Assembly: GCA_013042765.1 (NCBI GenBank)
Contig: JABDPP010000301.1
Span: forward strand, 1 to 17,862
Direction: 5' to 3'
Length of the DNA stretch: 17,862 bases
Source: Litoreibacter sp.
GTDB taxonomy: Bacteria > Pseudomonadota > Alphaproteobacteria > Rhodobacterales > Rhodobacteraceae
Shown piece after piece: positions 8,508 to 16,178 of the stretch. Position numbers and translations under genes: made by a program. The notes beneath the pieces were generated by a model. That model had not been told where the DNA came from. It worked only from the letters and a program-made list of their open reading frames with translations, and ran no database searches. The first letter of the stretch is position 1; every line of letters starts with the position of its first letter.

Positions 8508-9056
8508 TTATAGGTCTTGGCCGGAGATGTTCTTCTCGACCCGCTCGATCGCCTCTTCTAGGCCCTCGCGATGGGGATGTATAGCGTAAGCCGAACGGTA
8601 GGCGATCAGGGCGTTGTCGTAATCCTCAAGCTCTTCGAGCATTCGGCCAAGGCCCTGCATCGCACCGAAATGACGCGGGTTCAGCGCCAGTGTCCGCTGG
8701 ATATCGGCAATCGACAGGCCGTATTGATCCGCGCCGAAATAGGCCGTCGCGCGGGCATTCCAGCCTTCCGCGAAATCGGGCGCATGATCGATCAGGGTGG
8801 AGAAGAAGCCGATCGCTTCCTCCATATTTCCCTTCGTCATGGCATCGCGACCGCGCTGCAACAACAGGTCCATGGCAGCCGAGCCCGACGAGGACCATTC
8901 CCGCCAGATGGCGTTCTCGACGGTTTCCCAATTCTCGAGTTCGGGCTCAGAAAGCCGCTCGAACAGCGTATCCAGATCCGCGTCTTCGGCAAAAGAGACA
9001 CCCGTCAGCAAGATTGTCGCCACGGAAGTATTGAGGATATGTTTCAGAACACCCAT
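8508..9056 (-). CDS. Exported TPR-repeat protein
   Basis: A 182-residue protein. The first 23 residues have a Lys, a hydrophobic core (about 8-20) and a cleavage-like SFA/ED site, so it is probably secreted to the periplasm. No lipobox cysteine is seen. At least three tetratricopeptide repeats follow: AMTKGNMEEAIGFFSTLIDH (about 72-91), then WNARATAYFGADQYGLSIAD and MLEELEDYDNALIAYRSAYA. TPRs hold other proteins; the partner is unknown. It is the first gene of the minus-strand run TPR-helicase-S4. No Shine-Dalgarno sequence lies before the ATG (9054-9056), and a -10-like TAAACT ends only 10 bases upstream. The mRNA may therefore be leaderless or nearly so. Confidence 0.85.
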   Translation of the reverse strand: MGVLKHILNTSVATILLTGVSFAEDADLDTLFERLSEPELENWETVENAIWREWSSSGSAAMDLLLQRGRDAMTKGNMEEAIGFFSTLIDHAPDFAEGWNARATAYFGADQYGLSIADIQRTLALNPRHFGAMQGLGRMLEELEDYDNALIAYRSAYAIHPHREGLEEAIERVEKNISGQDL

Positions 9057-9066
9057 AACAATAACT

Positions 9067-9080
9067 AGTTTAGCGATGCT
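9067..9080 (-). promoter_or_regulatory. Candidate -10 promoter element of the TPR-helicase operon (shared 14-mer)
   Basis: The minus strand reads AGCATCGCTAAACT, identical over 14 bases to the element in front of ppx (16105-16118). TAAACT (9072-9067) fits a -10 box. No good -35 is visible, TCGATT 16 bases further up being the nearest. From this position transcription would start about 4-5 bases before the TPR ATG. Confidence 0.4.
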
Positions 9081-9115
9081 CAGGCAAAAATCGAGAGCAG
9101 CAAGATCAAAATTTC

Positions 9116-9121
9116 AGGAGG
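9116..9121 (+). promoter_or_regulatory. Strong ribosome binding site of the SCP2 gene
   Basis: AGGAGG lies 7 bases before ATG 9129, an optimal site that fixes the start. Confidence 0.85.
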
Positions 9122-9128
9122 CACAGAC

Positions 9129-9416
9129 ATGAGTGATGTCATCAACCAGGCCGTAGAAGCGCTTTCGTCGAAAATCGAGGGCGGTTTCGACGGGTCCGTC
9201 AAGTTCGCAATCCAGGATGAGGGTGCCATCATGGTGGACGCCTCCGGCGTGCGCGCGGGCGATGACGAAGCCGATTGCACGATGTCGGCTGACGCAGAAA
9301 CCTTCAAGGCGATCCTTGCCGGCGATCTGAATCCGACCGCGGCGTTCATGACCGGAAAACTGACCGTGGACGGCGATATGGGCACTGCCATGAAACTGGG
9401 TGCCGCCCTGTCTTGA
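9129..9416 (+). CDS. SCP2 sterol-binding-domain protein
   Basis: A 95-residue single-domain protein. KFAIQDEGAIMVDASGV (about 25-41), the DCTMSADAETFKAILAGDLNPTAA region (about 49-72) and the closing FMTGKLTVDGDMGTAMKLG match the SCP2 fold, which holds lipids or fatty acyl-CoA in a hydrophobic pocket. Bacterial members of this size are small cytosolic lipid-binding proteins with no settled function. There is no signal peptide. The stop (9414-9416) lies 2 bases before the first ATG of the following alpha/beta hydrolase, so the two are cotranscribed and may act together in lipid handling (inference). It is divergent from the TPR gene across 72 bases. Confidence 0.88.
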   Translation: MSDVINQAVEALSSKIEGGFDGSVKFAIQDEGAIMVDASGVRAGDDEADCTMSADAETFKAILAGDLNPTAAFMTGKLTVDGDMGTAMKLGAALS

Positions 9417-9418
9417 GC

Positions 9419-10384
9419 ATGGACGGCAAATATCAGGTCTCTGGGATAGTGCCGATGGACACAGCACCGCTTTATGAGGATGTGGCCGACGGGCCTGACG
9501 GAGGTCAGGGCTACTGGCTGACGACCGATGACGGGCTGCGCATCCGTGTCGGCGTCTGGTCCGGCGGCGACAAGGGCACCGTCCTGATATTTCCCGGCCG
9601 CACCGAATATGTCGAGAAATACGGCCGCGCGGCACATGCGCTCGTGAAGCGCGGCTACAACGCCATCTCGATCGACTGGCGCGGCCAGGGCCTTGGGCAG
9701 CGCATGCTGCCCGACCGCGCGCTGGGTCACGTCGAGCGCTTTACTGATTACCAGAAAGATGTCCGCGCAGTTCTGGGCGCCGTAGATACGCTGGGTCTGG
9801 CCAAGCCCTTGTTCCTGCTTGCCCACTCGATGGGCGGCGGAATTGGCCTACGCAGCCTGATGGAGGGTGTGGCGTTTGAGGCTGCGATTTTCACCGGGCC
9901 GATGTGGGGCATCTCACTGCCGGCCTGGCGGCGCACGGCGGGCTGGACGCTCTCAACGCTCAGCCGGCACGCGGGCTTTGACACGTTGCTCACGCCGGGC
10001 ACGATCCGCGAAGCCTATGTCGATGCAAACCCGTTCCCCGCCAATACGCTGACAACCGACCCGGACATGTACGCCTATATGCAGCATCAGGTACGCACCT
10101 ACCCGGATCTGAGTTTGGGCGGCCCTACCTATGCCTGGGTGAACGAAGCCCTCAAGGAATGCCGCACGCTCAGCTTGCGCCCGACCCCGAACGTGCCCGT
10201 GTGCACCTTCCTGGGTTCAGGTGAAAAGATCGTCGATGCCAAGGCCATTCATGACCGGATGGCCCGCTGGCCTGGTGGCGAACTGGTCCTCGTCGAGGGG
10301 GCCGAGCACGAGGTCATCATGGAAGGCGGCGAGACACAGGACCGGCTCTTTGACAGGGCGGCGGATCTTTTCACGCGCGGCTGA
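9419..10384 (+). CDS. Alpha/beta hydrolase, lysophospholipase (PldB)-like
   Basis: A 321-residue cytosolic alpha/beta hydrolase of the serine aminopeptidase S33/monoacylglycerol-lipase type. LIFPGRTEYVEKYGRAAHAL (about 56-75) supplies the oxyanion region, IDWRGQGLGQR follows, LLAHSMGGG holds the nucleophile Ser137, EKIVDAKAIHDRM the acid Asp, and EGAEHEVIME the catalytic His. By family it cleaves acyl esters such as lysophospholipids or monoglycerides; the substrate is unknown. The start is uncertain. TTG 9413 overlaps the SCP2 stop, ATG 9419 is used here, and ATG 9455 (giving MDTAPLYEDVADGP) matches where I expect homologues to begin and has GGGA about 10 bases upstream. Tight spacing to the SCP2 gene suggests translational coupling. 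It converges on lolD. Confidence 0.87.
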   Translation: MDGKYQVSGIVPMDTAPLYEDVADGPDGGQGYWLTTDDGLRIRVGVWSGGDKGTVLIFPGRTEYVEKYGRAAHALVKRGYNAISIDWRGQGLGQRMLPDRALGHVERFTDYQKDVRAVLGAVDTLGLAKPLFLLAHSMGGGIGLRSLMEGVAFEAAIFTGPMWGISLPAWRRTAGWTLSTLSRHAGFDTLLTPGTIREAYVDANPFPANTLTTDPDMYAYMQHQVRTYPDLSLGGPTYAWVNEALKECRTLSLRPTPNVPVCTFLGSGEKIVDAKAIHDRMARWPGGELVLVEGAEHEVIMEGGETQDRLFDRAADLFTRG

Positions 10385-10411
10385 TCTCTGCTCAAACTGA
10401 CATGAGCCAGC

Positions 10412-10429
10412 CGGGGTCACCTCACCCCG
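10412..10429. terminator. Small GC hairpin between the convergent hydrolase and lolD genes
   Basis: CGGGGT (10412-10417) pairs with ACCCCG (10424-10429) around the loop CACCTC. It covers the lolD stop codon and lies 27 bases past the hydrolase stop. Neither side has a T-run, so if it stops transcription at all it is a weak or Rho-assisted terminator. Confidence 0.3.
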
Positions 10430-11105
10430 CAACAAGTTGTCCGTTTTCGAGGCGGACAACCCGGTCCATGCGCGCGGCCAGCTCAAGGTTATGGGTCGCG
10501 ATCAGGGCCGAAAGCCCGGTGTCGCGCGCCAGATCCATCAATGTCCCAAACACCTGATCCGAGGTCGCCGGATCAAGGTTTCCCGTAGGCTCATCTGCCA
10601 GAAGCAGCCCCGGCGCGTTTGCCAGCGCCCGGCAGAACGCAACCCGCTGCTGCTCGCCGCCCGACAACTCTCCCGGACGGTGCCCCGCCCGTTCCGCCAC
10701 GCCAACCTTTTCGAGCAGTTCCATGGCACGCGCCCGCGCCGCGCGGCGGCTGCTCCCAGCGGCCAGTTGCGGCAGCATGATGTTTTCCTCTGCAGTGAAT
10801 TCGGGCAGCAGGTGGTGGAACTGGTAGACGAAGCCGATCTCGCCACGGCGCGCAGCGGTGCGCGCCCGGTCCGAGCGGCCCGTCATGTCATGTCCCGAAA
10901 GCAGCACATGGCCGCCATCCGCAGTGTCGAGCAGCCCCGCTATATGCAGGAGCGTGGATTTACCCGCGCCTGAGGGCGCCACGAGGGCCACGACCTCCCC
11001 AGCACCTACTTCAAGGTCTGCGCCGCTCAGGACCGAAATCTCGTTGGGACGGCCGCGATTATAGGCCTTCTCGATGCCACGCAGGGTCAGAACCGGCTCA
11101 CTCAT
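10422..11105 (-). CDS. lolD: Lipoprotein-releasing ABC transporter ATP-binding subunit
   Basis: LolD powers release of outer-membrane lipoproteins from the inner membrane to the chaperone LolA. The 227-residue ATPase shows Walker [10 protein letters not shown] (43-51), Q-loop Gln95 in [11 protein letters not shown], signature LSGGEQQR (147-154), Walker B LLLADEP (167-173) and H-loop His205. The [17 protein letters not shown] stretch is typical of LolD. The first Walker A position is Ala rather than the usual Gly; the catalytic Lys and Ser remain, so activity should be kept. The ATG overlaps the permease stop by 8 bases (ATGAGTGA), a sign of translational coupling. MacB- or FtsE-like ATPases look similar, but the partner permease supports LolD. 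Confidence 0.93.
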   Translation of the reverse strand: MSEPVLTLRGIEKAYNRGRPNEISVLSGADLEVGAGEVVALVAPSGAGKSTLLHIAGLLDTADGGHVLLSGHDMTGRSDRARTAARRGEIGFVYQFHHLLPEFTAEENIMLPQLAAGSSRRAARARAMELLEKVGVAERAGHRPGELSGGEQQRVAFCRALANAPGLLLADEPTGNLDPATSDQVFGTLMDLARDTGLSALIATHNLELAARMDRVVRLENGQLVAG

Positions 11106-12393
11106 AGCGCAGGGCCTCGACCGGGTTCATCCGCGCTGCACGGCGGGCAGGAAATATTGTGACGACAAAGCTAAGAAACAGCGATAGCGAAATGGCCGAC
11201 ATGACATCAGCAAATTCAAGTCGTGCCGGCAGCCGCGAGATAAACCGCACCGACGGATCCCAGACCCCACCACCGAGGATGTAATTCACGAACTCGAAGA
11301 TCGGGTCGATATAATGGGCAAAGAGGCATCCCAGAATGACGCCGAAAATCGTCCCGATCACGCCGACGAAAGCCCCGCAAATAAAGAAAACCCGCAGGAT
11401 CGACCCCTCGCTCAACCCCATGGTGCGCAGAATGCCGATATCGCGCCCCTTGTTCTTCACCAGCATGATCAGGCCCGAGACGATATTCATCGAGGCGATT
11501 AGTACCAGGATCGACAGGATCAGGAACATCACGTTGTCTTCCATCTCCAGTGCACGGAGAAAGGCACCGGAACTGTCCCGCCATGACCACAGGAACATGT
11601 CGGGTCCCGCCGCCTCCAGAATCCCGCCTTGCAAGGCACGGATATTCTCGGGGTCATCAACGATCACCTCGATCTCGTCGGCCATCCCCTCCCGGTTGAA
11701 GTATTCCTGCGCCTTGTCAAAGGGCATGTAGACCCGTGTTCGGTCAATATCGTAGCGGCCAACCTGAAAGACGTAGACGACCTCGAACGCCACCACACGC
11801 GGGCTGGTGCCAAAGGCGGTTTTCACGCCATTAGGCGAGATCAGCTTGATCCGATCGCCCGGGCCAACAGCCAGTTCTCGCGCAACCCCGCTGCCGATTG
11901 CGATCCCTTCGGAAAAGCGCTCGATAGTGCCGCGGGCGGTTTGCGGCTCGACCACGCGGCGGACTTTCATCAGATCTTCGGGCCGGATGCCATAAACCTC
12001 GACGCCCGCGTTACGCGCGCGACCAGAGGCCATGACCTGCCCCTTCACAAGGGGCGAAGCACGCAGCACATGGGGCGCCTGCGACACCCTCTCGGTCAGG
12101 TCTTCGTATTCCTCAATGACGCGGGCAAAGTTCCCTGCGGAGGTCTCACGGCCCGACTGGTAAACCGTCACGTGGGAATTGGCGCCCAGGATCGTGTCGA
12201 CGAACTCGTAGCGGAAGCCCGAGCGCACGGCCAGGGTGATGATCAGCGCGGCCACGGCCAGCGTGATCCCGATCAGGCTGATCCAGGTCATAGTGCTGAC
12301 GCCGCCCTCGGCCCGCTTGGCCCGCAGATAGCGCCATGCGATCATCCATTCGAAGCCGGCAAAGGGTGTTATATTTCTGGCCTTGTCCTGCAC
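11098..12393 (-). CDS. lolC: Lipoprotein-releasing ABC transporter permease (LolC/LolE family)
   Basis: A 431-residue inner-membrane permease. The N-terminal [14 protein letters not shown] (14-27) and first membrane helix (about 37-56) are diagnostic of LolC/LolE. A large periplasmic domain (about 60-275) and three C-terminal FtsX-type helices (about 285-310, 335-365 and 395-420) follow, closing with [17 protein letters not shown]. It takes lipoproteins from the membrane and hands them to LolA using LolD. Only one permease gene lies here. Many non-gammaproteobacteria use a single homodimeric LolF instead of LolC plus LolE, so lolF may be the better name. The start is GTG (12391-12393), with AGGAG 10 bases upstream. 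The stop overlaps lolD. Confidence 0.92.
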   Translation of the reverse strand: MQDKARNITPFAGFEWMIAWRYLRAKRAEGGVSTMTWISLIGITLAVAALIITLAVRSGFRYEFVDTILGANSHVTVYQSGRETSAGNFARVIEEYEDLTERVSQAPHVLRASPLVKGQVMASGRARNAGVEVYGIRPEDLMKVRRVVEPQTARGTIERFSEGIAIGSGVARELAVGPGDRIKLISPNGVKTAFGTSPRVVAFEVVYVFQVGRYDIDRTRVYMPFDKAQEYFNREGMADEIEVIVDDPENIRALQGGILEAAGPDMFLWSWRDSSGAFLRALEMEDNVMFLILSILVLIASMNIVSGLIMLVKNKGRDIGILRTMGLSEGSILRVFFICGAFVGVIGTIFGVILGCLFAHYIDPIFEFVNYILGGGVWDPSVRFISRLPARLEFADVMSAISLSLFLSFVVTIFPARRAARMNPVEALRYE

Positions 12394-12428
12394 GTGCTGA
12401 CTGCTCCTGTTCTCGCCCGATATGGCCC

Positions 12429-12462
12429 GGCTCTAATTGCCGATAAGGTGGTCGGCAGAGCC
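12429..12462. repeat. Imperfect hairpin in the peroxiredoxin-lolC spacer
   Basis: GGCTCT (12429-12434) pairs with AGAGCC (12457-12462), and inside it GCCGA (12439-12443) pairs with TCGGC (12452-12456). An AATT bulge and an 8-base loop remain unpaired. No T-run follows on the minus strand, so it is a poor terminator. CTTGAC, a typical alphaproteobacterial -35 (minus strand, 12474-12469), lies directly before the hairpin, so lolCD may have its own promoter here, but no clear -10 is seen. Confidence 0.4.
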
Positions 12463-12493
12463 CGCGCGGTCAAGCGCGAACCTGCCTGCCGTG

Positions 12494-13069
12494 TTAGGTT
12501 TGACGTAACCAGTCGATCACAATGGTGGCATTCTCGCTGGGTGGGAAGACCGGGTAGAACACCTTCACGATCACGCCGTCATCGACAACCATGGTCAAAC
12601 GCCGCAAAAGCGTATCGCCCTCAACCTCCATCACCGGCAGTTTGAGGGCCGTCGCCAACGCCAGATCTGCATCAGACAAAAGAGCAAAGGGCAGATGCAA
12701 TCGCTCGGCGGCTTCCGACTGGTACGCGGCGCTCTGGGTCGAAAGGCCAAAAAGTTGGGCCACGCCGAGCTCCCGAAGCTCGGCAAAATGATCCCGAAAT
12801 GCACAGGATTGCGGCGTGCAACCCCGCGCGCCGGGGATCATGTCCCAGCCTTCCGGCAAATCACGATCAGGCCTGCCGGTCATCGGATAGGCATAGACAA
12901 CACTGCGCCCCTTCAGAGACGACAGATCGACCTGTGTGCCATCAGTGGCCGTCAGGGCAACCGAGGGCAACGTCATTCCTTCGAGATGCGCCGCCCCGCC
13001 ATCGTCCTGGGGCTGCGGCAGGTCCGACCAGTCGGGCACGGAAGAGGAGTTAAACGGCTGATTTCCCAT
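12494..13069 (-). CDS. Peroxiredoxin, PrxQ/BCP-like
   Basis: A 191-residue thioredoxin-fold peroxidase. The core begins with [19 protein letters not shown] (34-52). [16 protein letters not shown] (81-96) carries two cysteines four residues apart: Cys84, the expected peroxidatic residue, and Cys89, the likely resolving one, as in PrxQ/BCP proteins. By family it reduces hydrogen or alkyl peroxides with thioredoxin. It differs from E. coli BCP in having an extended segment (62-80, [17 protein letters not shown]) before the active site and a 30-residue disordered N-terminus. I chose ATG 13067-13069, which has GGAGAG 4 bases upstream and lies within the last codons of proS, giving a 20-base overlap. 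The frame is open further upstream, but only inside proS. Confidence 0.82.
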   Translation of the reverse strand: MGNQPFNSSSVPDWSDLPQPQDDGGAAHLEGMTLPSVALTATDGTQVDLSSLKGRSVVYAYPMTGRPDRDLPEGWDMIPGARGCTPQSCAFRDHFAELRELGVAQLFGLSTQSAAYQSEAAERLHLPFALLSDADLALATALKLPVMEVEGDTLLRRLTMVVDDGVIVKVFYPVFPPSENATIVIDWLRQT

Positions 13070-14393
13070 AGATCTCTCCAACCCGGGCCACTGCAAGCTC
13101 CGGCGGCAGTTCTTCGCTTTCACCCGTGCGGCGCGAGGTGAGTTCAACCACGCCATTCTTGAGACCGCGCGGGCCGACCGTGATCCGCCAAGGTAGGCCA
13201 ATCAGGTCCATGGTGGCGAATTTACCACCGGCGCGCTCATCACGATCATCGTACAGCGGCTCCAGCCCCAGCGCGACCAGCGAATGGTAGATCGCCTCGC
13301 AAGCGCCATCGGCGGCCTCATCCCCCTGCCGGAGATTGACAATACCACAATGGAACGGTGTCACGCCCTCGGGCCAGATGATGCCCTTGTCATCATGGCT
13401 GGCCTCGATGATCGCCCCCAGAAGCCGGCTGACACCGATCCCGTGAGATCCCATGTGGACCGGGACATTCTCACCCTTGTCGTTTTGCACCGTGGCGCCC
13501 ATCGCTTCGGAGTACTTAGTGCCGAAGTAGAAGATCTGGCCGACCTCGATCCCGCGGGAAGATTTCCGGTGTGCTTCCGGCACGGTGTTGAAGAGCGCCT
13601 CGTCATGGGTTTCGTCGGTGCGGGCATAGGGTGTCGTCCACTCGGTCACAATGGACGCACATTCGTCCCAATTGTCGTAATCAACCGCCCGGTCGCCGAA
13701 ATTCAGGTCGAGAATCCGATCATCGTAGAACACCTCGCTCTCGCCAGTGTCGGCCAGAACAAGAAATTCGTGCGTGTCGTCGCCACCGATCGGGCCACTG
13801 TCAGCACGCATCGGGATCGCCTGCAGGCCCATGCGCTCGTAGGTGCGCAGGTAGCTGACCATGTGGCGGTTGTAGGCATGGATCGCCGCATCGCGGTCGA
13901 CGTCGAAATTATAGCCGTCCTTCATGTAAAACTCGCGGCCCCGCATCACGCCGAAGCGCGGGCGGATCTCATCGCGGAACTTCCACTGCACGTGGTAGAG
14001 CGTCAGCGGCAGATCCTTATAGCTGCCCACATGGGAGCGGAAAATATCGGTGATCAGCTCCTCGTTGGTGGGGCCGTAAAGCATGTCGCGGCCATGCCGG
14101 TCAGAGATGCGCAGCATCTCTTCACCGTAATCATCGTAACGGCCGCTCTCACGCCAGAGATCAGCCGATTGCAGGGTGGGCATCAGCATCGGGATATGGC
14201 CGGCGCGGACCTGTTCCTCATGGACGATATTCTCGATGTTCTTAAGGACTTTGAACCCCATCGGCAGCCAGGAATAGATCCCGGCGGACGCCTGCTTGAT
14301 CATGCCGGCGCGCAGCATGTAGCGGTGGCTGACAATCTGCGCCTCGGCGGGCGTTTCTTTCAGGACGGGCAGAAAATAGCGGGTCAGGCGCAT
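13050..14393 (-). CDS. proS: Prolyl-tRNA synthetase, short type without editing domain
   Basis: ProS charges tRNA-Pro with proline. The 447-residue protein is the compact alphaproteobacterial form. It has class II motif 2 [20 protein letters not shown] (139-158), motif 3 [16 protein letters not shown] (315-330) and an anticodon-binding domain (about 345-447). Between motifs 2 and 3 there is no room for the roughly 180-residue INS editing domain of E. coli ProS, so mischarged Ala-tRNA-Pro is presumably cleared by a separate deacylase not in this window. ATG 14391-14393 begins [15 protein letters not shown], the usual family start, with AAGAG about 9 bases upstream. The frame stays open above it, but the added residues are not family-like. 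It overlaps the peroxiredoxin gene by 20 bases. Confidence 0.95.
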   Translation of the reverse strand: MRLTRYFLPVLKETPAEAQIVSHRYMLRAGMIKQASAGIYSWLPMGFKVLKNIENIVHEEQVRAGHIPMLMPTLQSADLWRESGRYDDYGEEMLRISDRHGRDMLYGPTNEELITDIFRSHVGSYKDLPLTLYHVQWKFRDEIRPRFGVMRGREFYMKDGYNFDVDRDAAIHAYNRHMVSYLRTYERMGLQAIPMRADSGPIGGDDTHEFLVLADTGESEVFYDDRILDLNFGDRAVDYDNWDECASIVTEWTTPYARTDETHDEALFNTVPEAHRKSSRGIEVGQIFYFGTKYSEAMGATVQNDKGENVPVHMGSHGIGVSRLLGAIIEASHDDKGIIWPEGVTPFHCGIVNLRQGDEAADGACEAIYHSLVALGLEPLYDDRDERAGGKFATMDLIGLPWRITVGPRGLKNGVVELTSRRTGESEELPPELAVARVGEIYGKSAV

Positions 14394-14426
14394 GTCGGAA
14401 CTCTTTTCAATTCGGCTGTTGCCGCA

Positions 14427-14455
14427 CCGATAGGCGAAAGACGCAGGTCCCGCAA
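14427..14455 (-). promoter_or_regulatory. Weak candidate promoter for proS
   Basis: On the minus strand TTGCGG (14455-14450) and TATCGG (14432-14427) are exactly 17 bases apart and lie 33 bases before the proS ATG. Spacing is ideal, but each hexamer matches the consensus at only about half its positions. Confidence 0.25.
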
Positions 14456-14505
14456 GCTGGGCAAGGCTTTGTGGGCCCCGAAAGGGCGATTTCGGCAGAA
14501 CGGCG

Positions 14506-16083
14506 TCAGCTGACCTCGGTCTTGGCGTCCAGAGCGGAGGCGAGCGATGCGAACCGTGCGGCGGCCACCTCGCCAAAGAGCGCGGATTGCTCAGGTCTCA
14601 GCTTGAGGCGAAGCAGGCGTTTCTTGGGATGCCAAACCATCTTCGCGGGGATATCGCGCCCTTCGGTGGCGAACATGGCCCCGAACCGCATCGCCTTACC
14701 CAAGGCTTCGGCCGCAGCCAGATCTCGTTCGTCCAGCATCTCGTAGAGATCCTCAAAACGGGTCCCGACCCTGTTGTTCTTGTAGCGGTGCAACAGCGCC
14801 ACGCCGAGAAAGATCCGACCCTGATGGTCAAGCCCACCCAAATTGGCGCGGGTTGCATTGTCGAAACAGACCTCGGCCCGGTAGTCGGGATGCGCCCGCC
14901 AGCTGACATCATGGAGCAGGCAAGCCGCCTTGATCAGGCGGCGACGCTCTTCGCTGGGTTTCGGAAAAAGAGGCTCGATGAAATCAAACAGGACACGGCC
15001 AAATCCCGGAAGACGCGCATGCTGCTTTTCGTCGAACCGGCAGGCTTCGATCAGCGGGTCGCGCCGTTTCAGCTCAAACGGCATCTGCTCGTAAAGCAGC
15101 CCTTCCCGGATGCCATAGCTCGATATCGCGACAACCTTCGGCTTGAAGCGCTGGATCAGCGATTTGAGCACCTGTGCTGCGATCGGGACAAGCCGCATCC
15201 GCGCCTCCGACGCCCCTGTGAGCGCCCGCAATTCCGAGACGTCCTGCTTGCCGATCCATTTGACCGTGCGCAGGATCGAGCGCGGCGTCATCCGGTATTC
15301 ATGGAGAACTTTCAGCGGGTAGCCGCGGCGCTCCATGTCGAGCCGTGCGATCGCACGCCAGGAGCCGCCGACCAGAAATAACGTTTCGTAAGTGCCGTCG
15401 ATGGTCTCGCGAAGATCGTCGACCTCCGCATCGATCGCCGCCTTGCGTTTCTTGAACCCGCCCTCGATGTCCATCAGCTTGAGCGGACCAAGTTCTGAGC
15501 TGACGCGCCGCCCGACAGTTCCCTCGCCCAGCTCGGCCAACTCCATCGACGAGCCGCCGATATCGCACATCAACCCTTTCGCGCTGGGCCAGCCCAGAAA
15601 GACGCCCTGCGCCGACAAGCGGGCCTCTTCCATGCCGGAGGCGACCCAGAGATTGATCCCGGTTTCGCGCGCGACCTCGGCGCAGAAATCCTCACCATCA
15701 GAGGCGTTTCGCACGGCAGCAGTTGCCACGGCCGTCATCGGCGCGACATTCATGTCCTTGGCCAGAAGTGCGAAGCGCTTAAGCGCCTCGAGCGCCCTGA
15801 CCCGCCCTTCAGGGCTGAGATGCCCGGTATCCGACAGGCCGGCACCAAGGCTACACATGATCTTTTCGTTGTAGAAATAGGCGGGGCTCCGAGCAGCACC
15901 GTCAAAGACCACCATCCGGACCGAGTTCGATCCGACATCGATCGCGCCGACACGGCGCAGCGCCTTAACCTTCGGGTCGTCGAAAAGCGGGCGCCCGAAA
16001 GGTCCGTGATCTCTGTTCGGCAGGTCTCTCACGACAGGATCAAAATTTACGGCGCCTGAACCGCCATTCGTTGCCACGGCCAT
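14506..16083 (-). CDS. ppx: Exopolyphosphatase / guanosine pentaphosphatase (Ppx/GppA family)
   Basis: A 525-residue member of the actin-like ASKHA fold. The phosphate-binding loops are [16 protein letters not shown] (47-62) and [12 protein letters not shown] (174-185), and a C-terminal helical domain (about 330-525) contains [15 protein letters not shown], as in the HD-like part of bacterial Ppx. Ppx removes terminal phosphates from polyphosphate, and GppA-type members also cleave pppGpp; sequence alone does not separate the two. The neighbouring ppk makes polyphosphate, which favours Ppx. The first 40 residues are low in structure. ATG 16081-16083 has AGGGA unusually close (3-4 bases). A GTG two codons later has better spacing and could be the true start. 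A promoter-like element lies just upstream. Confidence 0.92.
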   Translation of the reverse strand: MAVATNGGSGAVNFDPVVRDLPNRDHGPFGRPLFDDPKVKALRRVGAIDVGSNSVRMVVFDGAARSPAYFYNEKIMCSLGAGLSDTGHLSPEGRVRALEALKRFALLAKDMNVAPMTAVATAAVRNASDGEDFCAEVARETGINLWVASGMEEARLSAQGVFLGWPSAKGLMCDIGGSSMELAELGEGTVGRRVSSELGPLKLMDIEGGFKKRKAAIDAEVDDLRETIDGTYETLFLVGGSWRAIARLDMERRGYPLKVLHEYRMTPRSILRTVKWIGKQDVSELRALTGASEARMRLVPIAAQVLKSLIQRFKPKVVAISSYGIREGLLYEQMPFELKRRDPLIEACRFDEKQHARLPGFGRVLFDFIEPLFPKPSEERRRLIKAACLLHDVSWRAHPDYRAEVCFDNATRANLGGLDHQGRIFLGVALLHRYKNNRVGTRFEDLYEMLDERDLAAAEALGKAMRFGAMFATEGRDIPAKMVWHPKKRLLRLKLRPEQSALFGEVAAARFASLASALDAKTEVS

Positions 16084-16104
16084 ATTCCCTGTGGTTTTTC
16101 AAGC

Positions 16105-16132
16105 AGTTTAGCGATGCTGTGGGTCGGGTCAA
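16105..16132 (-). promoter_or_regulatory. Candidate sigma-70-type promoter of ppx
   Basis: On the minus strand TTGACC (16132-16127) matches the -35 consensus at five of six bases. After 16 bases comes TAAACT (16110-16105), a four-of-six -10. Transcription would start about 15 bases before the ppx ATG. The stretch AGCATCGCTAAACT (16118-16105) is identical to the element before the TPR gene. It would let ppx and the genes behind it be transcribed apart from ppk. Confidence 0.5.
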
Positions 16133-16178
16133 CAACACCCCCAGACTGTGCTCGGGACCCTCCGTCAAGCACAACACC

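Noticed and set aside
14460..14505. Terminator after ppx
   Set aside because: A GCCC/GGGC mini-stem is present but is only about 4 bp and lacks a T-run.
13284..14513. Long plus-strand open frame opposite proS
   Set aside because: It is fully antisense to proS, shows no domain and reflects codon-position GC bias.
16147..16173. Terminator between ppk and ppx
   Set aside because: The 6-bp stem has a 15-base loop and no T-run on the minus strand, so readthrough is more likely.
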